This document shows positions 1-8,844 of a DNA stretch of 64,000 nt, in pieces. The position numbers and the translations under genes were made by a program. Each line of letters starts with the position of its first letter. The stretch's first letter is position 1. The DNA is taken from positions 1-64,000 of the forward strand of contig CANPYG010000001.1 of assembly GCA_947588205.1 (NCBI GenBank). The letters run 5' to 3'. The stretch is from an uncultured Acetatifactor sp. Lineage in GTDB: Bacteria; Bacillota; Clostridia; Lachnospirales; Lachnospiraceae. The notes under the pieces are model-generated. The model searched no databases. It saw only the letters and a program-made list of their open reading frames with translations, and was not told the DNA's origin.

Positions 1-5
1 CCAAT

Positions 6-140
6 CCGCCACCAGAAAGAAAGCATCTCCCATCCTAACAACAGGTGCCGCTAAGAGGAAGAAACCCTTCTATCCTAGCACCAAATACCGCCGGAAGGAA
101 GTCACCTCCCATCCTAACAGCGGTCGCTGCCAGGAGGAAG
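6..140. repeat. Degenerate tandem repeat, about 40 bp period, 3-4 units
   Basis: Recurring 'CCGCC..GGAAG..CtCCCATCCTAaCA' blocks, e.g. catctcccatcctaacaacag / cttctatcctagcaccaa / cctcccatcctaacagcgg. Confidence 0.5.
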
Positions 141-142
141 GC

Positions 143-200
143 AAGACAGACAAAATAAGGGCGACTTGCCACCGCATCGGAGCCCGTTTTTGTCTGTCTT
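143..200. repeat. Inverted repeat, 13 bp perfect arms (143-155 / 188-200); possible transcript-end hairpin for the minus-strand operon
   Basis: aagacagacaaaa ... ttttgtctgtctt. Confidence 0.55.
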
Positions 201-207
201 GACTTTC

Positions 208-260
208 TCCGTCACGACAGCCAACGGATCCCAGACTTCCTTCCGTCACGACAGCCAACG
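208..260. repeat. 19-bp perfect direct repeat (208-226 and 242-260)
   Basis: tccgtcacgacagccaacg occurs twice, 34 bp apart. Confidence 0.8.
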
Positions 261-290
261 AACCCCCTCCGACCGGCGGCACCCAACCTC

Positions 291-1298
291 TTATCCAACC
301 AGACCGGAGTTCTCCATGTTCTCCACCAGCTTCCTCTGTCCGATCAGATAGACAATCAACAGCGGAATCAGGAAAATCAGCGCCCCCGCCTGCTTCACCG
401 CGTCAAAGGCAAGGTCCGTCGCCACAGGCACATCGTACCAGGTGCGCAGGGCGTTCAGGATATAATCCTTATTGGCCGAGATAAAGGTGGAGGACAGCAG
501 GGTACTCATGTAGCTTCCTTCCGGATTAAAGTAATTGGTATAATAGGTATCCCCGTAATTCCACACAAAGGACAGGATTCCCACCGTGGAAATAATGGGC
601 ACTGCGTTGGGAAGCATGATCCTGAAGTAGGTGCGGTAGAAGCCACAGCCGTCGATGAGCGAGGCTTCCTCCAGCTCCTTCGGGATGTTCTTGAAGAACT
701 GGCTGAACAGGAAAATAAACAGACTCTGGTTCACGCCGAATCCGAAGACCGCCAACAGCACCAGCACCACAGGATTGTTGATCAGATTGATCTCCCCGGC
801 TCTGGTAAAGAGGTTCATAATTCCCAGTACATCGAAATGCACAAAGGAAATGTACTGGGCCAGCAGCAGGGACTGTCTGGGCAGAAGGAATACCAGGATC
901 ACCATGCCGAAGACAACGCCCCGGCCCCAGAATTTCACTCTCGCCAGGGAATAGCCCACCATTGCGGAGAAGAATACCTGCAGCACCATGATCCCCGCCG
1001 CGTAAAGCACGGATTTCACCATGGTCATAAAGCCCTGAGGCATAATCATCCTTGCCGCCGCCTTAAAGCTGACGGTAGAAACCTCTAACGGAAGCCAGAT
1101 CACATTTGGATTCCCCAGGTCCTCCACCGTGGAAAGCACCACAGGCACCAAACTCACAATGGGGTAAACGATGGTAAAGCACAGACCCAGGATCAGCACC
1201 AGGGAGAAAAATCTCACCGCCCCCTGTTTGAACTTGTTTTTAAACAGATAGATGGCCAGGCTGGCATCCATGTTGGAATATTGTGTTTTATTTTTCAT
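291..1298 (-). CDS. Carbohydrate ABC transporter permease (MalG/LplC-like)
   Basis: Full-length ORF; multi-TM; EAA-like loop 'EELEEASLIDGCGFYRTYFRIMLPNAVPI'. Confidence 0.9.
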   Translation of the reverse strand: MKNKTQYSNMDASLAIYLFKNKFKQGAVRFFSLVLILGLCFTIVYPIVSLVPVVLSTVEDLGNPNVIWLPLEVSTVSFKAAARMIMPQGFMTMVKSVLYAAGIMVLQVFFSAMVGYSLARVKFWGRGVVFGMVILVFLLPRQSLLLAQYISFVHFDVLGIMNLFTRAGEINLINNPVVLVLLAVFGFGVNQSLFIFLFSQFFKNIPKELEEASLIDGCGFYRTYFRIMLPNAVPIISTVGILSFVWNYGDTYYTNYFNPEGSYMSTLLSSTFISANKDYILNALRTWYDVPVATDLAFDAVKQAGALIFLIPLLIVYLIGQRKLVENMENSGLVG

Positions 1299-2196
1299 TC
1301 TTTTTCACCACCTTCCTGAGAAGCAGGGCCGCCACCGCCAGCACAAGGATCACGTTGCCCACATAGACGATGGACAATGCGCTTCCTACGCCGATCTTGC
1401 CCTGGGTAAAGGCGAAGGCATAAGCCTCCTCCGCTATGGAGGATTTTAAGAACAGGTCCACTATGGTATAGATCACCACAAAGAAGGTGATGTTCATAAT
1501 GGACGGGATGGTCACCTTCCAGAAGGTCTCATAAGCCGTTGCGCCTTCCATCTTAGCCACCTCATAGAGGCTGGGGCTAATGGACTGCAGGGCCGTCAGA
1601 TAAACCAGGGTCTGGACGCCGGCCTGGGAGATCAGGTCAAAAATGTTCTCCACATAGGTCATGATGGGGTAAAGCACCCGCATGGGCACGTTCAGGGTCC
1701 GCACCAGGAAGATGGTCACATAGCTGCCGGAAAGCAGGTTGCTGCCGGTATCCAGTGTGGTGCCGCCGGTAGTGATGGTCAGCATATCCATCACCACATC
1801 CAGCCCTAAGATAATGGGCAGGAAGAACAGCAGTCTCACAATGGCACGGCCTTTAAACTTTTGGTTGGCGAGAAGGGCCATGAACAGACTGAACACCACG
1901 ATCAGGGGCAGGCTCAGCAGCATGGTGGAATTTTCCTCCGTGAAAAGCCTTGCCATGGTGGTATTGGTGGTGGTGACCTCCTTGGTAAACAGGTCGATAT
2001 AGTTCTGGATCCCCACCCATTCAAAGGTCATGCCGCCTTGGTCGCCCACACCCACATTATTGAAGGAATAATAAATGGTGTTGATCAGCGGGAGTAAAAA
2101 GAAAGCAATGAAGCCGATGAGGAAGGGGCTTACAAAAATCACTCCATGAACCTTCCACATGGTGCGGAAGGATAATTTCTTCTTCTCTTTCTTCAT
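1288..2196 (-). CDS. Sugar ABC transporter permease (MalF/UgpA-like)
   Basis: Full-length ORF; EAA-like loop 'LYEVAKMEGATAYETFWKVTIPSIMN'; overlaps next permease gene. Confidence 0.9.
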   Translation of the reverse strand: MKKEKKKLSFRTMWKVHGVIFVSPFLIGFIAFFLLPLINTIYYSFNNVGVGDQGGMTFEWVGIQNYIDLFTKEVTTTNTTMARLFTEENSTMLLSLPLIVVFSLFMALLANQKFKGRAIVRLLFFLPIILGLDVVMDMLTITTGGTTLDTGSNLLSGSYVTIFLVRTLNVPMRVLYPIMTYVENIFDLISQAGVQTLVYLTALQSISPSLYEVAKMEGATAYETFWKVTIPSIMNITFFVVIYTIVDLFLKSSIAEEAYAFAFTQGKIGVGSALSIVYVGNVILVLAVAALLLRKVVKKNEK

Positions 2197-2197
2197 G

Positions 2198-4840
2198 TCA
2201 GTTCCCCTCCTTTATCAGATATCCCTCCGCCGACAGTTCCGTGCCGTCGGAAAGGGTCACATCGTACAGATTATAGTTCACCATTACCTGCACTCCGTTT
2301 CCGTAGGTAGTCCGGTATACACCGTCCTGCAGCACCTCATGCCCGGTAATCTCGCCGGTTCCGATCTGATCCCGAATGGAAGAACACTCTTCATAGATGG
2401 ACTTAATCTTTTCCTCCTGCAGACTGAACTGGGCGGAGAACAGGTAATTATAATCTGTGTCCTTCAGCACATCCACATTCTTATAGGTCAGGATGAACTT
2501 AGGCATGGAACCCAGCTCCGCCGCCTGCAGTACAAAGTACGCAGGGTTTTTGCTGGAGAGATTCACGTTCTCCGTGGTATAGTCCACCAGCCCGTTCATC
2601 ACAAGCTGTTTGAATGGAATGGTTGCGGAAAAGGTAGCATAATCGCTGCTTTCCCTGGAAATATCCGTCGCCACGCTGCCATATCCGATCTTGTCGATAT
2701 GGGGATTGTTCAGGGCCAGGTTCTTTCCCTGGGAAAGCTTCCCAAGGTTCTCCTCAAGCACCTTGTTCCCCACTTCTCCGCTGATATAGTTCTCATAGCG
2801 GTAATCAGCGTAATACATTCCCGCCAGGTCGGAAACCGCCAGATTCGGATAATCCCCCGCCTCCTTCAGGAAAGCATCCGTTACGGCGCTCAAATACTTG
2901 GGAGAAAGAAGATAGTACTCATCATGGTTCATGCCGTCGCTTAAGGAGCTGTTTAAAATTCCCAGCACCGGCTGATACCTGGACAGGACCACCTCATCGT
3001 TGGCGTAGTCGCGGATGGCCTGTCTGGAAGCCCGAAAACCGTTGCCCTTCTCCCATACCTGGGTCAGAGCCACCTGCAGATACAAAGGAATGTTTTTCTC
3101 CTGGGCGTAAGACAGCGCCTCCCTAAGCTGCGATCTGCCGCCGTTTTGCCCGGCCAGATCCGCGCCGCGGTTCATCTGACCGTTCCAGCCGCCGTTAAAG
3201 GCTCCGTTATACTGAACCTGAAGATTCATGCCATCCAAGGCTTCTAAAATTTCCTGAAGCTCCTTGTAGGTAGTCATGGAATAGGCCTTGCTGTAAGGAA
3301 TTCCCACAAAACGGGAAGCGATGTTCACGCCGCCTACTACCTCCAGGTACATGCCGGCTTTTCCCTCGTCATAGGATATGGACATTCCCTCTGTTTTGGC
3401 AAGATATTCCTGATACCCTTTTGCCAAATCAAAATAAGTCACGTTTCTGTCGTACAGCTTATAGCAGACGGTCAAATCCAGATCCTGCATACCCGTATTG
3501 GTCAGATAGGTGCCGCTGTCCGTGCTGTACTCCCCGTTGATCTTCACACGCTTGTACTGGGCGATATCAAAGGAAGGATATACCTTGTTGTAATTGGAGC
3601 TGTCCGCCTTGGCGCTGGCAAGCTTTACATTTAAGAGAGCCGTCCTGGCTCCTTCCTCGATGATGCCCAAGAACCCTTTTTCCGTCTTGTCGGAGGGTCC
3701 GTAGAGGGCTCCGAACACAGGCATCAAAAGCTCCTCGCCGTATTCCGGCATGTAGTAAAAATCGCTATAATAATCATTATCGTACACCGGGCGCTTGTAA
3801 TCCGTAACATTGGCGATATAGGAATTGAAATCCACCAGCACGCCGCTGCCGTCCGGCAGTAAAATCTTGCCCTCCTCATATTGCTCCATGGTGGCCGCGC
3901 CGAAGTTAGGCAGCAGGGTCAGGTTCTGGGGGGTATAGAAATCATTGTGGGAAACAATGCTTCCCGTAGGAACATGGGCTACCAGGTTTCCCTCTTCATC
4001 CAGGGTCAGCTCCACCACCAGGTCGAACTGGGCGGGCTCCGTGAATTCTACGGTAAAACCAAATCTCTCCCCATCCTCCTGGAGCATTTCCGTGGTATAG
4101 CCCACCAGCCTGGTCACTTCGATGAGCTGGTTGGTGGCGCTGGTAGGGGGCGTGCCGTTGTAGGAAACCGCATAGCACTCTTCCGTCAGGCTTCTCTTAT
4201 AGACCAAGGACAGGGTATTCAGATATCTCTCTCCCGCAGCCTGCTCTAAGCTGCCATCCTCCATCAGCTTTTTCAGGCCTCCCACGAAAAATTCCTCGTA
4301 GGTCTCCACGCTCGTTTTCTTAGGAAGATACTCATAAAAACGGTTGGATTCCCCTTCATTTAAATCAATATTGACCCGCACGCCGTTTTCGATCTGCTGC
4401 AGGGAATAGCTGGATAATTTCACACAGTTATCATAAGAATTCCATTCGTACAGGTTATTGTCCTCCCCTAAGTAGGCCAGGGAAAGGAGAGCCATTTCGC
4501 TGCCGGAGCCGCCGCCCACATAGCTGCGGAATTTTGTTCCGGCCTCGTCCTGCACTTCAAAGGTCATGTCCTCTGTGTTCACCGTCAGGGTACTGCCGCC
4601 GCGTTCAGCCGCCACCACCTTGCCGGCCTCTAAGCTGATCTCGCTCCCTTCTGCAGGCTGTCTGGAGCCAAGGGCGGAAAGGGTTTCGCCCTTCAGGGAC
4701 CATACCGGGATGCTGATGACCACATAGATCAAAAGGACTGCCGCCAGGATCGTCAGCGCAATTCTCCGGATCGTATGCTTGTCATAGAATTTCTTCAGGA
4801 CTTTTTTCACACCCTGAAGCTTTGATGCGATCGCCGTCAT
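2198..4840 (-). CDS. DUF5696-type large exported/membrane-anchored protein
   Basis: 880 aa; N-terminal TM; genomic context with sugar permeases. Confidence 0.7.
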   Translation of the reverse strand: MTAIASKLQGVKKVLKKFYDKHTIRRIALTILAAVLLIYVVISIPVWSLKGETLSALGSRQPAEGSEISLEAGKVVAAERGGSTLTVNTEDMTFEVQDEAGTKFRSYVGGGSGSEMALLSLAYLGEDNNLYEWNSYDNCVKLSSYSLQQIENGVRVNIDLNEGESNRFYEYLPKKTSVETYEEFFVGGLKKLMEDGSLEQAAGERYLNTLSLVYKRSLTEECYAVSYNGTPPTSATNQLIEVTRLVGYTTEMLQEDGERFGFTVEFTEPAQFDLVVELTLDEEGNLVAHVPTGSIVSHNDFYTPQNLTLLPNFGAATMEQYEEGKILLPDGSGVLVDFNSYIANVTDYKRPVYDNDYYSDFYYMPEYGEELLMPVFGALYGPSDKTEKGFLGIIEEGARTALLNVKLASAKADSSNYNKVYPSFDIAQYKRVKINGEYSTDSGTYLTNTGMQDLDLTVCYKLYDRNVTYFDLAKGYQEYLAKTEGMSISYDEGKAGMYLEVVGGVNIASRFVGIPYSKAYSMTTYKELQEILEALDGMNLQVQYNGAFNGGWNGQMNRGADLAGQNGGRSQLREALSYAQEKNIPLYLQVALTQVWEKGNGFRASRQAIRDYANDEVVLSRYQPVLGILNSSLSDGMNHDEYYLLSPKYLSAVTDAFLKEAGDYPNLAVSDLAGMYYADYRYENYISGEVGNKVLEENLGKLSQGKNLALNNPHIDKIGYGSVATDISRESSDYATFSATIPFKQLVMNGLVDYTTENVNLSSKNPAYFVLQAAELGSMPKFILTYKNVDVLKDTDYNYLFSAQFSLQEEKIKSIYEECSSIRDQIGTGEITGHEVLQDGVYRTTYGNGVQVMVNYNLYDVTLSDGTELSAEGYLIKEGN

Positions 4841-4856
4841 CTTCTCACTCTCCTTT

Positions 4857-5486
4857 CTACAGTCTGCGGATAATTTCCTGGCCCACCGAGATGACGAACA
4901 TCACCATCTGCTCAATCAGGGTGAAGAACAGGATTCCCAGGAACATAATAATCGCCGCCGCCACAAAGGTCAGCAGGATGGACGCCAAAGTCTTGCCGAA
5001 CCCGTATTCATGAATCACGCATAAGCCTGCCAAAAGCATGAACAGGGACCAAACCGTGCCCACCCCTGTAATTACATAAACAATCATGGCTTCCTCGGCA
5101 ATGATGAAATTGCTGGCGAAGACCTGGAAGATCAGGGTGGCTGTCATCGGCACCAGGGAATAGGACACCACTGTCAGGATATCCATCATATTTCCCTTCC
5201 CGTTCAACAGTGTGGTCACGGACCAGTTGCTGACGATGAACAGGACGAAGCCCAGCACCCAGGTCAGGAAAATGGAAATGCTGTTCATGCTGGAAAGATC
5301 GTTGGTATTGATGATAAAGCCCGTATACTGGTAGCTCACACACTGCAGGATTCCGAAGAATAACAGGATGATCACCGCTAACGCCACGCTTCCCTTGCCC
5401 CGGAAACGGATCTCATAAAAGGCGTCGAAGGGGTGGGTAATGGATCTTCCCAGATAGGATAATTTTTCTTTCACGACTTCCTTCAT
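4857..5486 (-). CDS. YIP1 family membrane protein
   Basis: 209 aa, about 5 TM segments, 'HPFDAFYEIRFRGKGSVALAVIIL' N-terminus typical of the family. Confidence 0.75.
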   Translation of the reverse strand: MKEVVKEKLSYLGRSITHPFDAFYEIRFRGKGSVALAVIILLFFGILQCVSYQYTGFIINTNDLSSMNSISIFLTWVLGFVLFIVSNWSVTTLLNGKGNMMDILTVVSYSLVPMTATLIFQVFASNFIIAEEAMIVYVITGVGTVWSLFMLLAGLCVIHEYGFGKTLASILLTFVAAAIIMFLGILFFTLIEQMVMFVISVGQEIIRRL

Positions 5487-7030
5487 TCTTCCGACCTCCC
5501 CTTCCGGCTGTTGAGCAGCTTCATGGCCGCTTTTGCCTTGATTTTGCTTTGCTTATGGTAGCGTACTTCCGAGCCGATGACCGCAGCCACCAGGATGACG
5601 AACAGGATCATGATGATGGCGAAATGACCCTCCAGCCACTCTCCCCGGAAGCCGTTGTAGGCCTTGGAGTAAAACACTCTGTTGTTGCCCATCTTAAAGT
5701 AGTACATGGCGGTCTTGTAATCTTCCTTCATCAGGTAGTTCTTGCCGATGCCGCTGTAAGCCGCCTCGTAGTTAGCGTTCAGGTCCAGGGCCTGGCGGAA
5801 GGACACCAGGGCGGCATCCCAATCGCCGAAATAGTAGCTTTCATTTCCTTCCAGCACCGCCTTACCAAAGGCAGTGGGGGTCAGGATGTAAATATAATTC
5901 AGGGTATCGTCGGAGATCACCAGCTTATCCCCCAGCCAGGCGATGCTGGTGGGACTCTTAAATTCTCCCTTCAGGTTGCCCCGGCTACCAAAGGCGTTTA
6001 AAAGCTCCCCGTCAAAATTGTAGAGGAAGATTCTTCCCTTGGTACGGTCAAGCAGGGCGTAGGTCCCGAAGTCCGTCACGGCGATATCCACAAACTGGCT
6101 GCCGGTATCTGTGGAGCTTAAGCTCCAGGTATCCCCGATCACAGGGGTGTTGCCTTCCTGGCGCAGCACGTTCTCGCCCTTGGAATTCAGGCGGAACACC
6201 ATGTCGGAGGCAGAGAGATCATAGGTCACCGCCATGATGAAGCCTTCCCCGTCCAGTGTGATGTTGTTGAAGGCAGGGGCGTAGACCTTAGCCATCTGCG
6301 CCTTCTGCTCGTCGCTGGCGATGGATTTCCAGAAATAATCCGTCAGGCTTACCCTGGGGGTATTGACGCCGTAGTAGCCGGAAAACTCACCGTCCCTGGT
6401 GAGCTCCAGGATTCCTTCATAGCTGGACTGCACCACCACATAGATGCGGTCCGCCAGATCCACGGCGACCTTAGAGGGCACAAACTGGGTCACCCCTACC
6501 AGCTCCGCAGGGGTATTGATAATCCGTAACAGCCCGTATGTTGCCAGATCCAGCACAACGATACGATGATTGCCGGTATCCGCAATGTAAATCTCCTGTT
6601 CCTTTTCATGGATGAACACACCCTCCGGGGCGTTCAGCATGATCTGGCTGCCGTTTTCATCCAGGGCGATGGCCCCGTCCACGGTACGGATCAGCTTGGT
6701 GGTATACAGCTGGTTTCCTTCCCCGTCGAATACGTTCATACGGCTTTCCGTGGTATCGATCATGAAGATGCGCCCGTCTTCGCTGGTACACACGTCATCC
6801 ACGCTGGATAAGGCCACGCCGCCCATATTTTCCGCGGAAATGGTGCGCTCCAGCTGGAACATGGCGGGGCTGTCCTTGGCGTTGCCGTAAAAATCATAGG
6901 TATATCCGTCATATACATAGCTGCTTCCGTCCGAGGCCCTTGCCTCCATGGGAAGCGCCGCCGCGGCGCACAGAGCACACAAAAGCGCCGCCAGGAGACC
7001 ACTGAAATATTTTCTTGATTTCTTTCTCAT
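5483..7030 (-). CDS. Exported NHL/beta-propeller plus TPR protein with C-terminal TM
   Basis: Signal peptide; repeated propeller-like blocks (VDDVCTSEDGRIFMIDT, EIYIADTGNHRIVVLD, GDKLVISDDTLNYIYI); TPR-like 'ALDLNANYEAAYSGIGKNYLMKEDYKTAMYYFK'; C-terminal TM. Confidence 0.75.
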   Translation of the reverse strand: MRKKSRKYFSGLLAALLCALCAAAALPMEARASDGSSYVYDGYTYDFYGNAKDSPAMFQLERTISAENMGGVALSSVDDVCTSEDGRIFMIDTTESRMNVFDGEGNQLYTTKLIRTVDGAIALDENGSQIMLNAPEGVFIHEKEQEIYIADTGNHRIVVLDLATYGLLRIINTPAELVGVTQFVPSKVAVDLADRIYVVVQSSYEGILELTRDGEFSGYYGVNTPRVSLTDYFWKSIASDEQKAQMAKVYAPAFNNITLDGEGFIMAVTYDLSASDMVFRLNSKGENVLRQEGNTPVIGDTWSLSSTDTGSQFVDIAVTDFGTYALLDRTKGRIFLYNFDGELLNAFGSRGNLKGEFKSPTSIAWLGDKLVISDDTLNYIYILTPTAFGKAVLEGNESYYFGDWDAALVSFRQALDLNANYEAAYSGIGKNYLMKEDYKTAMYYFKMGNNRVFYSKAYNGFRGEWLEGHFAIIMILFVILVAAVIGSEVRYHKQSKIKAKAAMKLLNSRKGRSEE

Positions 7031-7040
7031 TCTGCGCCTC

Positions 7041-7934
7041 CTATCCTTTGATACCAGACGTGGCCATGGTCTCGATCACGTTGCTCTGGGAGAACACGAA
7101 GACACCGATGGGCACGATCAACATGAGCAAAGATACCGCCGAAGCCACGCCGGTCCTGGAAATACCTCCGCTGACCAGCTGGGACAGCACGTAGCTTAAG
7201 GGCTTCAGCTCCTCCGAATAAATGAACACGCCGCCGGTGGTTCCCCACATCTGCTGGAAGGACAGGATCACCAGGGTAATCCAGGCCGGCTTACACAAGG
7301 GCATAACCACCTTCCAGAAGATCCCAAGCTCAGAGCAGCCGTCGATCTTGGCAGCCTCCAGCATATCGTCCGGCACCTGCACCATGAAGTTCTTCATCAG
7401 GTACAGGCCCAGGGTACCACCCACAGCGGGCAGGATCACGGCCCAGTAGGTATCAATGATCCCAAGGGCGCTCATGATCAGGTAGTTGGGAATAGCAGTT
7501 ACCGAGGTGCTGAACATCAGGGCGTAAACGATGATATTGCTCATCAGCTTGGAGCCCGGAAATTCATATTTTGCCAGGGGATACGCCGCCAGGGAGCCCA
7601 ACAGCACCGTACCCACGGTTCCCACACCGGTAATCACCAGAGTGTTAAAGGCGTATCTGGAAAAGGGCACCGTAAAATCTTCAATGATAGTACCCAGGTC
7701 AAAAAAGTTATTCAGAGTCGGATTCTCCACCGTCAGCTTGGGAGGATACATGAAGATCTCTGAAAAAGGCTTAAAGGCGCTGGTTAAGGTATACAGCAGC
7801 GGGAAAAGGCTGAAAATGCCGAAGAAGCCCAGCACAAGGATCAGGATCAGGTCCCCGCCGATGCTGCGGTTGCGCCGTTTGAATTTTCTGCGGTAGTACC
7901 AGTTTTTCACAAAAGCGATTATTTTCATATCCAT
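7041..7934 (-). CDS. Carbohydrate ABC transporter permease (MalG-like)
   Basis: EAA-like loop 'DDMLEAAKIDGCSELGIFWKVVMPLCKPA'. Confidence 0.92.
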   Translation of the reverse strand: MDMKIIAFVKNWYYRRKFKRRNRSIGGDLILILVLGFFGIFSLFPLLYTLTSAFKPFSEIFMYPPKLTVENPTLNNFFDLGTIIEDFTVPFSRYAFNTLVITGVGTVGTVLLGSLAAYPLAKYEFPGSKLMSNIIVYALMFSTSVTAIPNYLIMSALGIIDTYWAVILPAVGGTLGLYLMKNFMVQVPDDMLEAAKIDGCSELGIFWKVVMPLCKPAWITLVILSFQQMWGTTGGVFIYSEELKPLSYVLSQLVSGGISRTGVASAVSLLMLIVPIGVFVFSQSNVIETMATSGIKG

Positions 7935-7940
7935 CCCTCC

Positions 7941-8843
7941 TTAGCCCAGCTTACGCAGCAGCTTCTGCACGATGATGTTGCAGAAGAGCATGATGAAGAA
8001 CAGGATCACGGCGATGGTACAGGCGTAACCCAGCTCATATCTCACGTTACCGAAGTCATGCAGGTGGGTCAGGATCGTATGGCCCGCATAGCTGACAGAG
8101 GGGAAGCCCACCAGGTCGATGGACAGCTGGGATACAGACAAAGAGCTTGTGATCTGCATCACGGCACCGAACATCAGCTGGGGCTTCATGGAAGGCAGGA
8201 TGATGTACCAAAGCTCCTGCCAGCGGTTCTTGATGCCTTCCACGCTTCCCGCTTCCAGCAGGGATTTGTCCAGGCTCTGGAAGCCGGCGATGAAGGTTAA
8301 GAAGCTGACGCCCAGGCTCAGCCACAGCTGTACGATGATCAGGATGGGCATGATATATTCCTTGGTCACCAGCCAGGTCACCGCCTCCCTGATCACTCCC
8401 AGCTTCAACAGCCAGGCGTTGACCCAGCCGTAGGAATCGGAGGAAAGCAGAAGCTTCCACACCAGATAGGCGTTGCCGGAAATGGAGGGCGCGTAAAACA
8501 CCAGGGTCATGATGGCCCTGGGGATCCTGGGCAAGTCGTTGACCATCCAGGCGAAGAGGAAACACATCATATAGCTGACAGGTCCCGTCACGATTGCAAA
8601 AAACAAAGTGTTCTTAATGGCCGTCAGGAAGATGGGGTCATATACGATCAGCTTGACGTAATTTTCCAGGCCTACAAAATCAGGCATTTCTACCATATTA
8701 AAACTGGTGAAGCTTAAGAATATGGCCACCAGTACCGGCAGAAGGGTGAACACAAGGAAGATGATGCCGAAGGGGGCGATCATCAGATATTTATACTTGT
8801 GCTTTCTCCAGACCGTTGCAAAAGATTCTTTTTTGCCTGCCAT
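7941..8843 (-). CDS. Sugar ABC transporter permease (MalF-like)
   Basis: ORF 7941..8900, likely start MAGKKES at 8843; 'KSLLEAGSVEGIKNRWQELWYIILPSMKP'. Confidence 0.9.
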   Translation of the reverse strand: MAGKKESFATVWRKHKYKYLMIAPFGIIFLVFTLLPVLVAIFLSFTSFNMVEMPDFVGLENYVKLIVYDPIFLTAIKNTLFFAIVTGPVSYMMCFLFAWMVNDLPRIPRAIMTLVFYAPSISGNAYLVWKLLLSSDSYGWVNAWLLKLGVIREAVTWLVTKEYIMPILIIVQLWLSLGVSFLTFIAGFQSLDKSLLEAGSVEGIKNRWQELWYIILPSMKPQLMFGAVMQITSSLSVSQLSIDLVGFPSVSYAGHTILTHLHDFGNVRYELGYACTIAVILFFIMLFCNIIVQKLLRKLG

Positions 8844-8844
8844 C

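Noticed and set aside
70-282. Minus-strand 70-aa ORF
   Set aside because: Lies entirely in the repeat-rich spacer; no SD or family resemblance.
3881-4249. Plus-strand 122-aa ORF antisense to the DUF5696 gene (and many similar antisense ORFs across the window, e.g. 10663-11796, 14570-15724, 19958-20839, 38909-39886)
   Set aside because: Long antisense ORFs are expected from codon bias in GC-balanced genes; they have no recognisable domains and the opposite-strand genes are clearly real.
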